This document shows positions 6,035-11,721 of a stretch of DNA of 38,359 nt, in pieces. The notes under the pieces are model-generated. The model saw only the letters and a program-made list of their open reading frames with translations, ran no database searches and had not been told where the DNA came from. Each line of letters opens with the position of its first letter. The first letter of the stretch is position 1. The stretch comes from an uncultured Mediterraneibacter sp. (GTDB lineage Bacteria; Bacillota; Clostridia; Lachnospirales; Lachnospiraceae). The stretch spans positions 1 to 38,359 of the forward strand of contig CALWTQ010000036.1 in assembly GCA_944384505.1 (NCBI GenBank), written 5' to 3'. The position numbers were made by a program, and so were the translations under genes.

Positions 6035-6526
6035 ATGGAGAATAACACGAACAAGCCGGGAACCGTTACCGAAGAACAGAAAACGGGACAGCAGCAGGAA
6101 GCCGATCAGCAGCATGAAGAGCATCAGGAGGGGCAGAGACCCCCGAAGACGTTCACAGAGGAAGAGGTCAACGCCATTGTGCAGAAACGCCTCAACCGTG
6201 AGCGGGAGAAGCTGACAAAGGCTTTCGAAGAAGGAACCAGAGAGAGCGACCTTGACGAGAGGGAGCGTAAAATATTAAGAAGAGAGCTAAAGGCAGACAC
6301 ATTGGAGAAGCTGGCTGAAAATGGTATGCCGGCCGGCCTGGCTGATCTGGTGAGCTATGACAGCGCGGAAGAGTGCGAGAAGAGCCTTCAAACCGTTGCG
6401 GCCGTGTTCAATCAGGCTGTAAATGAAGCTGTGAAGAGCAAGGCGCGCCAGACCACCCCGAGAGAAAGCGGACGCTTTTCCGGAAATCCTGATCCGATCG
6501 CTGGAGCCTTTGGCATTAAGAGGTGA
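6035..6526 (+). CDS. Phage capsid scaffold protein (DUF4355-type)
   Basis: A 163-residue, strongly charged protein. The N-terminal 40 residues are Gln/Glu/His-rich and disordered. KTFTEEEVNAIVQKRLNRER begins the long coiled coil, and a short C-terminal basic tail ends AGAFGIKR. This matches the DUF4355 scaffolds encoded directly before HK97-type capsid genes in Firmicutes phages, which guide shell assembly and then leave. ATG at 6035 has a strong AGGAGGTTGTT. Only eight bases separate it from the capsid gene. No protease gene accompanies it. It may set a shell size different from the helper's. Confidence 0.85.
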   Translation: MENNTNKPGTVTEEQKTGQQQEADQQHEEHQEGQRPPKTFTEEEVNAIVQKRLNREREKLTKAFEEGTRESDLDERERKILRRELKADTLEKLAENGMPAGLADLVSYDSAEECEKSLQTVAAVFNQAVNEAVKSKARQTTPRESGRFSGNPDPIAGAFGIKR

Positions 6527-6534
6527 TAGATTAA

Positions 6535-7404
6535 ATGGCTATTGATTTAACGACAAAATATCAGCCTTATGTGGATGAAGTATTTGCCACAGAGAGCAAG
6601 AAATCATTAGTTACAAACAATGATTACAGTTGGGCTGGTGCACATTCAATTAAACTGTACAAAGTGACAACGGGACAGATGAACGACTACGACAGGCCCG
6701 GCGAAAATATGGGGAAAATGCCCGGGGAGACTGTGATCCTGTCCAGATATGGGGCGATCGAGTCTCTGGATGCAACAACAGAAGAGCTGACACTGGCGAA
6801 GGATCGTTCCTTTACATTTGCAATCGACAAGCTGGACGCTGACGAAACGCAGCAGCAGCTTTCCGGAGCGTCTGCCCTGGCCAGACAGCAGCGTGAAGTA
6901 GTAATCCCGGAGGTGGACACTTATGTATACGGAGTAATGGCGGCTAAGGCAGGAACAAAGCCCGCAGCCGTTACGCTGACAGCGGATAACATCTACACGG
7001 AGATCATCAAAGCGACTCAGGTGCTGGATGATGCAGAGGTTCCGGATGATGGCACAAGGGCGCTGATCGTTACCCCTGCGGTGCTTCTGCTTATGAAGCA
7101 GTGCAGCGACATTACACTGAATAGCGACATCGGCGCAGATCTCCGGATAAAGGGAGTTGTTGCGGAGCTTGACGGAAACCGGGTTGTGAAGATCCCGGCA
7201 AAGAGACTCCCGTCAAACTTCGGCTTTATGGTGGCTCATCCGTGCGCTACGGTGGCGCCTACCAAACTAGAGGAATATAAGCTGCATACCAGCCCGCCTT
7301 TCATCAGCGGTGATCTGGTGGAGGGGCGTATCGTGTATGATGCGTTTGTACTGGACAATAAGAAGATGGCGATCTACTATCAGGAGGATCAGCCGTCGGT
7401 ATAA
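6535..7404 (+). CDS. Major capsid protein (HK97-like fold, Firmicutes phage type)
   Basis: A 289-residue capsid protein beginning MAIDLTTKYQPYVDEVFATE. It shows family landmarks: NNDYSWAGAHSIKLYKVTTG, MNDYDRPGENMG, then the spine-helix region DRSFTFAIDKLDADETQQ, VVIPEVDTYVYG, and a C-terminal P-domain region KRLPSNFGFMVAHPCA. Length is typical for family members without a cleaved delta domain. It directly follows its scaffold and is followed by a strong terminator, so the two form a private structural module. Portal, terminase and tail genes that normally flank it are absent. Frames are intact, suggesting selection for function. Confidence 0.9.
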   Translation: MAIDLTTKYQPYVDEVFATESKKSLVTNNDYSWAGAHSIKLYKVTTGQMNDYDRPGENMGKMPGETVILSRYGAIESLDATTEELTLAKDRSFTFAIDKLDADETQQQLSGASALARQQREVVIPEVDTYVYGVMAAKAGTKPAAVTLTADNIYTEIIKATQVLDDAEVPDDGTRALIVTPAVLLLMKQCSDITLNSDIGADLRIKGVVAELDGNRVVKIPAKRLPSNFGFMVAHPCATVAPTKLEEYKLHTSPPFISGDLVEGRIVYDAFVLDNKKMAIYYQEDQPSV

Positions 7405-7414
7405 TTGATAAAAG

Positions 7415-7452
7415 CACCCTGGGCGCTCTCTCCTTGCGTCTGGGGTGTTTTT
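7415..7452 (+). terminator. Strong terminator after the capsid gene
   Basis: CACCCTGGGCGC (7415-7426) pairs along all 12 bases with GCGTCTGGGGTG (7436-7447), counting G-T pairs, followed by TTTTT. Closes the scaffold-capsid transcript; the next ribosome site starts within ten bases. Confidence 0.85.
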
Positions 7453-7468
7453 GAAAGGCGGTGATGAT

Positions 7469-7702
7469 ATGGGGATCCGGTTCAGAATGAAAACACCCAC
7501 AGAGGTACGCCGGGTTCTGGTACGGGTGTCAAACATGGTCGTGAATGGCCAGATTGAAGCCAAGGAAGCAAACAGCATTATTTCAGCCTGTAACGCCGTC
7601 TTGTATGCGATCAAAACGGAAGAACAGCAGAAACGAATAGAGGAGCTCGAGAGGAAGATCACAGAGTATGAGGAGAGCAGGAAGGGCGGTGAATGGTATT
7701 GA
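7469..7702 (+). CDS. Small phage-type protein with C-terminal coiled coil
   Basis: A 77-residue protein: MGIRFRMKTPTEVRRVLVRV, then VVNGQIEAKEANSIISACN, ending in a charged helix EEQQKRIEELERKI. I recognise this pattern from small proteins next to packaging or recombination genes of Firmicutes phages, where the role is unclear. AAAGGCGGTGAT precedes the ATG. The frame overlaps the next gene. In a satellite it might contact helper DNA packaging, but that is a guess. Confidence 0.72.
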   Translation: MGIRFRMKTPTEVRRVLVRVSNMVVNGQIEAKEANSIISACNAVLYAIKTEEQQKRIEELERKITEYEESRKGGEWY

Positions 7703-7995
7703 ATCTAAATGATCTTGAACGAAGGGTGAAGGCCTTGGGGATCGGTCAGGATGATGAGGTCAGCTATACACTTGATGGAACCTTCTGCACTTCCAGTATG
7801 AAGATGTATATCAACCTCTTGAAACAGGGGCGCAACGTCAGCATGTACCATCTGACGCATGGCAGAGCGGAAAGGTGCTGCGCTGCATACTTGAAGGCAG
7901 TGGATGAGATGTTGGAGGAAGACGATCACGATGAACAACGAGCAGATAGTAGCCCGAATCCAGTCCGGGGAGAACGAAGCGGAGAACATGCTTAA
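7693..7995 (+). CDS. Unknown small protein upstream of the sigma factor
   Basis: About 98-100 residues (VLNLNDLERRVKALGIGQDD..., then YINLLKQGRNVSMYHLTHG, and an acidic tail). The ribosome site AAGGGCGGTGA touches the ATG at 7693 but is ideally spaced from the TTG at 7699, so TTG is probably the real start. Its last 65 bases overlap the sigma-like gene in another frame, implying coupled expression. Could be an anti-sigma or sigma partner by position only. Family not recognised. Confidence 0.65.
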   Translation: MVLNLNDLERRVKALGIGQDDEVSYTLDGTFCTSSMKMYINLLKQGRNVSMYHLTHGRAERCCAAYLKAVDEMLEEDDHDEQRADSSPNPVRGERSGEHA

Positions 7996-8815
7996 GCTAT
8001 GGCAGCAGAACCGGGGATTTATCGCAACGATGGCCCGGAAGTATTCAGCCGGGGCAGAGATGGAGGATCTTGAACAGGAGGGCTATATTGCCCTGTGTGA
8101 AGCAGTTCAGCATTATGATCCGGGCCGTGGAATGTCCTTTATCAGTTATGCAGCATTCTGGATCAAGCGCCGGATGCGGATCTGCGCAGACAATAGCCGA
8201 ACAGTGCGTCTTTCCTTCAACGCAGGGGATGAAGTCCGGCAGTACCAGAAGATCATGAGGGAATACCGGCAGGAGTATGGCTGTGATCCCTCAGACCGGG
8301 AGCTGTGCGCCTTCCTGTACGTCAGCCGAGAGAAACTCGACCAGATCAGGAAAGCGGCTCAGATGGGCAATATCCGAAGCCTTGACGAGCCTGTGCAGGG
8401 CATGGAGGGCGATATCAGTATAGGTGATACTGTGCCATCTGGTGAGGACATGGAAGAGGATACCATCAGGGAGATCGACAAGGAGCAGATGAAGCGGGAA
8501 CTGTGGATTGCTGTGGATCAGCTCCCCGGAGATCAACCCGCAGTGCTCAGGATGGTCTACGGGGATGGCATGACCAGGATTAAGGCGGGGGAAGTGCTGG
8601 GGTACGGAAACGGAAAGGTTGGTATAGAAGAACGGAGGGCATTGAACGCGCTTCGGAAGCCTCACAGGTGTAAGAAGTTCCGGGCATACTTTGAGGAATA
8701 TCTCTCAGCCGCTCCGGTTCATCACGTAGGAGTGCGGCGGTTTAAAGAGACATGGACCAGCGAGGTTGAGAGAGAAGCCCTCAGGTGGGCAGAAGAGGAG
8801 TTGGGATATATTTGA
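7931..8815 (+). CDS. Sigma-70-family RNA polymerase sigma factor
   Basis: A 294-residue protein. Region 2 is clear at residues ~45-85: DLEQEGYIALCEAVQHYDPG followed by MSFISYAAFWIKRRM. A region 3-like segment follows (GCDPSDRELCAFLYVSREKL), then NIRSLDEPV. Region 4 (about 190-240) has LPGDQPAVLRMVYGDGMTRI and the helix-turn-helix AGEVLGYGNGKVGIEERRAL. ATG at 7931 overlaps the previous frame. It probably directs polymerase to element promoters, perhaps the capsid operon, which lacks a good standard promoter; it could instead interfere with the helper or host. The ~55-residue tail after region 4 is unusual. Confidence 0.87.
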   Translation: MNNEQIVARIQSGENEAENMLKLWQQNRGFIATMARKYSAGAEMEDLEQEGYIALCEAVQHYDPGRGMSFISYAAFWIKRRMRICADNSRTVRLSFNAGDEVRQYQKIMREYRQEYGCDPSDRELCAFLYVSREKLDQIRKAAQMGNIRSLDEPVQGMEGDISIGDTVPSGEDMEEDTIREIDKEQMKRELWIAVDQLPGDQPAVLRMVYGDGMTRIKAGEVLGYGNGKVGIEERRALNALRKPHRCKKFRAYFEEYLSAAPVHHVGVRRFKETWTSEVEREALRWAEEELGYI

Positions 8816-8964
8816 TGAAGAACCATGAAGGGTATCATGATCCGACAGCCGGGAAGGCGATCAGACGGGCTCACCAGGCGAAACGCCGGGGCAGAGGTAG
8901 CGAAATGCGACCTTTGACCTACAAGGTCGGCGATCTGCCGGGGTTCCCGGTGATACTGAAATGA
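8815..8964 (+). CDS. 49-residue basic protein, last gene of the element
   Basis: Start overlaps the sigma stop (ATGA). It reads MKNHEGYHDPTAGKAIRRAH, then a basic run QAKRRGRG and PLTYKVGDLPGFPVILK. Small proteins with the DPTA...AI-RA pattern occur beside sigma-like genes in Lachnospiraceae phages and elements; function unknown. Its 3' end overlaps the right TGATACT pair, so the coding end and the recombination site share sequence. Confidence 0.68.
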   Translation: MKNHEGYHDPTAGKAIRRAHQAKRRGRGSEMRPLTYKVGDLPGFPVILK

Positions 8965-8969
8965 TACTA
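8951..8969. repeat. Candidate integrase arm-type site, right end
   Basis: TGATACT (8951-8957), four bases, TGATACT (8962-8968). It is the counterpart of 324-342, same orientation, about 100 bases before attR. Confidence 0.6.
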
Positions 8970-8974
8970 AAAAA

Positions 8975-9003
8975 TTGTACAGAGTACAAAAACATGATAT
9001 ACT
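8975..9003 (+). promoter_or_regulatory. Outward-facing promoter with palindromic operator
   Basis: TTGTAC (8975-8980), 17-base spacer, TATACT (8998-9003). The -35 box is half of a perfect dyad TTGTAC-AGA-GTACAA (8975-8989). It points through attR. In the excised circle it would read through attP toward the 273-313 terminator. No gene follows within the element. Confidence 0.55.
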
Positions 9004-9070
9004 ATGCAAAGTTACAAGAGTAAAACAACGGAAAACGGGGTATATAATAGGTAAAAACAGGCGCACTGAC

Positions 9071-9085
9071 TCCTGTTATCCGCAC
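9071..9085 (+). repeat. attR core (15-bp direct repeat)
   Basis: Exact copy of TCCTGTTATCCGCAC from the tRNA-Leu 3' end. Marks the right border of the element; the base after it differs from the left copy. Confidence 0.88.
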
Positions 9086-9097
9086 CAGAGAAGTAAT

Positions 9098-9139
9098 ACT
9101 TAAACCCGCACTAAAAAATTAGTGGTTTGAGTAGTTTTT
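9098..9139 (+). terminator. Terminator just outside attR
   Basis: ACT..AAACC..CACT pairs with AGTG.GTTT.AGT around an A/T loop (9113-9120), followed by AGTTTTT. Probably the original terminator of the tRNA-Leu transcript before the element entered. Confidence 0.55.
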
Positions 9140-9143
9140 ATAG

Positions 9144-9188
9144 GGTGGGCAGTACGATTCTGAGGGTCTGACTGCTTACCTTTTTTTT
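9144..9188 (+). terminator. Strong hairpin with T8 tail
   Basis: GGTGGGCAGT (9144-9153) pairs with ACTGCTTACC (9171-9180), with two G-T pairs, then eight T. A second terminator in tandem; what it originally ended is no longer visible. Confidence 0.72.
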
Positions 9189-9237
9189 GTATTCTGCACT
9201 CTGCCGCTTTAACGAGCAGATGGAGAAAATTGGGAAG

Positions 9238-9625
9238 TTAATGTTCCGATAGAAATTCAATGATACTTTCACTTATTGCCTTGTATTCGTAGTCGTGAAC
9301 ATAATGCGGGCAGTTTAATTCTATATATTCCCCTTCACCCATTCCATTTCATTTATCATAGTTATAGTTGCCGATTAACTTGCAATACACATAAGCGGAA
9401 TATTTATGTCCATGCTGTCATAATACTCTGGAACTGCCATATCAAGCCCAATAATTGCAGACACCTCATCAGGATATTTTTGCGCCCAATATAATGCTTC
9501 AAGCCCTGACATAGAGTGCGGGCATAGGACATAAGGTGCGGTTAATCCTGCTGATGTAAGCGATTGATGTATATAATAAGCAGCAATATAAGCATTGCAA
9601 CAATCACAGTAAAAAATGTTTTCAT
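9238..9625 (-). pseudogene. Broken alpha/beta-hydrolase gene
   Basis: Pieces of one protein appear on the minus strand in different frames. The N-terminus is MKTFFTVIVAMLILLLIIYI (membrane anchor) ending at an early stop. Next comes PHSMSGLEALYWAQKYPDEV with a nucleophile-elbow-like HSMSG, followed by IIGLDMAVPEYY. The C-terminus is HYVHDYEYKAISESIIEF, ending at 9238, with a plausible catalytic His. Stops and missing segments separate them, so it is inactive. Original function is only known at the fold level. Confidence 0.65.
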
Positions 9626-9682
9626 AACTCTTTTCTCTTTGGGGGCTGACGGTATAATAGAACTGTCAGCAGCTCCATTTTG

Positions 9683-9766
9683 GATTTTGCCAACATGCTG
9701 GAACTGTTCCAGCAGTACAATGTGGAGTTTATGTCCTTTACGGAAAAATGGATTGAGGAAGCTTAA
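9683..9766 (+). pseudogene. Fragment resembling a serine recombinase
   Basis: The frame reads DFANMLELFQQYNVEFMSFT and then EKWIEEA before a stop. This resembles the conserved LLELLEEHGVEF.S.TE stretch of large serine recombinases. Only about 27 residues remain. It may be a relic of an earlier element beside the tRNA. The next 75 bases could encode a separate scrap ending FDFGDWSVQL. Confidence 0.4.
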
Positions 9767-9856
9767 AGTGGAAGGAAAACTTCATCACGGAAGCGGCACA
9801 TTCGATTTTGGTGATTGGTCAGTGCAGCTATGAATTTTTAGGAAGGGAGTGCGGAA

Positions 9857-10090
9857 ATGGTGACTTCAAATATAAAAGCGCGAATCCCCGGAGAGCTGTG
9901 CGAAAAGCAATTTATCGAATACAGCAAAGAAGGGTACCCTGCAACATTTACTGTTACGAATGTAGAGATGTATAGACGCTGGGAATTTGATAATGAAATT
10001 AAATTTTCATTGTTGCCCTTGTCAGTCTGTGATATCAGATTTTCAAGGGAAAGAAATAGCCGCCAACTACTGCGAATAGTTGACGGCTGA
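9857..10090 (+). CDS. Unrecognised ORF, possibly a gene remnant
   Basis: A 77-residue frame with a reasonable ribosome site (GGAAGGGAGTGCGGAA). Residues 1-48 (KARIPGELCEKQFIEYSKEG and on to MYRRWEFDNE) look like ordinary protein. The remainder, LLPLSVCDIRFSRERNSRQL, looks like a different source read in this frame. It lies in a region of broken genes, so a truncated gene fused to non-coding sequence is the best reading. No family identified. Confidence 0.4.
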   Translation: MVTSNIKARIPGELCEKQFIEYSKEGYPATFTVTNVEMYRRWEFDNEIKFSLLPLSVCDIRFSRERNSRQLLRIVDG

Positions 10091-10126
10091 TGTTGAAAAG
10101 CATTTATAAGACTATCTTCTGCTTCC

Positions 10127-10687
10127 TTAAAATGCTCCCAGATGCTCCAGCAGAATCTTAAAACCGAGCAGAACCAGTATAAGCCCTCCGGCAAACTCGG
10201 CCTTTGCTTTATACTTTGTCCCAAATACATTCCCGATTTTAACCCCAAGTGCAGAGATGATAAAAGTCGTCACTCCGATAAAGAGAACTGCGGCAACGAT
10301 CTGGACCTTAAGGAATGCAAATGTGATCCCCACAGCAAGCGCGTCAATACTTGTAGCGACAGCGAGAAGAAACATAGTCCGGATATCAAGAGAATCGTCT
10401 TCGCTCTCACATTCTCCTGAACAGGCTTCACGGATCATGTTTACACCGATAATTCCCAGCAGAACAAAGGCGATCCAGTGGTCGACGGATGTGATTTTGT
10501 CCTGGAACTGTACGCCCAGCAGATAGCCGAGCACCGGCATTAGGGCCTGGAACCCCCCGAACCAGAGGCCGACGATGACAGTTTTTCGTACAGAGATCTT
10601 TGGCATTGCAAGCCCCTTACAGACGGACACTGCAAATGCATCCATTGATAAACCTACGGCTAAAATAAAAAGTTCAACAAGTCCCAT
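10127..10687 (-). CDS. mntP: Manganese efflux pump MntP
   Basis: A 186-residue membrane protein with six hydrophobic segments that exports Mn2+. It is built as two repeats, each with the family Asp motif: [10 protein letters not shown] (D16) and [11 protein letters not shown] charged loop [10 protein letters not shown] separates the halves. Length matches the family. TAGGAGGAAAATT precedes the ATG. It stands alone behind a yybP-ykoY manganese riboswitch with a terminator, so high manganese should switch it on. Family and regulator agree, so confidence is high. Confidence 0.96.
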   Translation of the reverse strand: MGLVELFILAVGLSMDAFAVSVCKGLAMPKISVRKTVIVGLWFGGFQALMPVLGYLLGVQFQDKITSVDHWIAFVLLGIIGVNMIREACSGECESEDDSLDIRTMFLLAVATSIDALAVGITFAFLKVQIVAAVLFIGVTTFIISALGVKIGNVFGTKYKAKAEFAGGLILVLLGFKILLEHLGAF

Positions 10688-10714
10688 AATTTTCCTCCTA
10701 TGTGATTATGACGC

Positions 10715-10743
10715 AAAAAAAACAGACGCCATGCCGCGCCTGT
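10715..10743 (-). terminator. Riboswitch expression-platform terminator
   Basis: On the minus strand ACAGGCGC pairs with GCGTCTGT around a short loop and is followed by eight T, 28 bases before the mntP start. The sequence between aptamer and terminator can form a competing GAGACTCATG/CATGTCTC helix. Confidence 0.85.
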
Positions 10744-10775
10744 CAGAATGAGACATGCACAGCACAAAAACTGTA

Positions 10776-10862
10776 CATGAGTCTCATCATTTAATGTAAG
10801 CCAGGCCTTTCACAGGCCAGCATGTTGACTTACCACGTGTGTACGCCGATTACTCCCTCATG
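10776..10862 (-). promoter_or_regulatory. yybP-ykoY (Mn2+) riboswitch
   Basis: P1 is CATGAG (10862-10857) pairing with CTCATG (10781-10776). Conserved loop elements sit in the right places: GGAGTA directly after the 5' P1 strand and GAGA directly before the 3' strand. A long hairpin with GTAAG/CTTAC and GGCCTG..AGGCC makes the second arm. Located before mntP, as in many bacteria. Confidence 0.88.
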
Positions 10863-10938
10863 AATCGATAATATATTATCATCAAGGAGCATGTAATGCA
10901 AGAGAAAAATCGACAGAATCCGGCTTCTGACGCCGGAT

Positions 10939-10953
10939 AGCTGAACTGCTGCC
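10939..10953. repeat. Dispersed intergenic repeat, copy 1
   Basis: AGCTGAACTGCTGCC, matching the reverse complement of the GTAACAGTTCAGCC family. It lies between mntP and the response-regulator promoter. Confidence 0.5.
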
Positions 10954-10975
10954 GGATTTACTGAAGTTCACAGGA

Positions 10976-11004
10976 TTGACATATTTCTCTGGTAAACTTA
11001 CATT
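10976..11004 (+). promoter_or_regulatory. Promoter of the two-component operon
   Basis: TTGACA (10976-10981), 17 bases, TACATT (10999-11004), 24 bases before the response-regulator start. Confidence 0.68.
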
Positions 11005-11028
11005 AATTATGAGAAGGAGTGGAACGGT

Positions 11029-11706
11029 ATGGGAAATATTAAAATTCTTGTAGTGGACGATGAGAGCAGAATGCGGAAGCTGGTCAAAGACTTCCTTACC
11101 AGAGAAGGTTATACAGTGCTGGAGGCCGGCGACGGGATGGAAGCCATGGACTTATTTTACAGTGACAAGGACATTTCACTGATTATACTGGATGTGATGA
11201 TGCCGAGGATGGATGGATGGCAGGTCTGCCGGGAAATCAGAGAATCTTCGAAAGTGCCGATTATTATGCTGACAGCGCGATCGGAGGAACGGGATGAGCT
11301 TCAGGGATTTGAACTGGGCGTTGATGAGTATATTTCCAAACCGTTCAGTCCGAAGATCCTTGTAGCCAGAGTGAATGCGATCCTCCGCAGGACTCTTGGA
11401 AGTACCGGCGGGGATGTGATCGAAGCAGGAGGAATCGTGATAGACAAAGCGGCGCATATTGTAACCCTGGACGGAGAGCCGGTGGAGCTGAGCTATAAAG
11501 AATTTGAGCTTCTGGCTTATTTTGTGGAGAATGAGGGAATCGCTCTGTCCAGAGAAAAAATACTGAATAATGTCTGGAATTATGATTATTTCGGCGACGC
11601 CCGCACAATAGACACTCATGTGAAGAAACTGCGCAGCAAACTCGGAGCCAAAGGAGAATATATCAAGACTATATGGGGGATGGGGTATAAATTCGAGACA
11701 GATTAA
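11029..11706 (+). CDS. OmpR/PhoB-family response regulator
   Basis: A 225-residue DNA-binding regulator. Receiver residues 4-118: acidic pair in LVVDDES, phospho-acceptor D55 in LIILDVMMPRMDG, switch Thr in IIMLTARS, and Lys in YISKPFSP. A winged-helix C-terminal domain follows, with LSYKEFELLAYFVENEG and the recognition region DARTIDTHVKKLRSKLG. ATG has GAGAAGGAGTGG upstream. The kinase gene follows 15 bases later in the same transcript. The stimulus is unknown; no target gene is adjacent other than possibly itself. Confidence 0.95.
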   Translation: MGNIKILVVDDESRMRKLVKDFLTREGYTVLEAGDGMEAMDLFYSDKDISLIILDVMMPRMDGWQVCREIRESSKVPIIMLTARSEERDELQGFELGVDEYISKPFSPKILVARVNAILRRTLGSTGGDVIEAGGIVIDKAAHIVTLDGEPVELSYKEFELLAYFVENEGIALSREKILNNVWNYDYFGDARTIDTHVKKLRSKLGAKGEYIKTIWGMGYKFETD

Positions 11707-11721
11707 TGTGGGGTGAAGATC

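Larger units (their letters stand above)
252..9085. mobile_element. Integrated phage-satellite-like element with own capsid and scaffold genes
   Basis: Bounded by the 15-bp att repeat and by internal TGATACT pairs at both ends. It contains an integrase, a divergent repressor/Cro switch, an excisionase-like HTH protein, a RepA-type ATPase with iteron-like repeats, a scaffold, a major capsid protein, a sigma-70-like factor and many small proteins. No portal, terminase, protease, tail or lysis gene is present. Reading frames look intact and tightly packed, which argues against a decaying prophage. Its satellite nature is inferred from gene content; element boundaries are seen directly. Confidence 0.88.

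Noticed and set aside
252-9085. Reading the element as an ICE or plasmid
   Set aside because: No relaxase, coupling protein or secretion genes are present; capsid and scaffold genes point to phage relationship.
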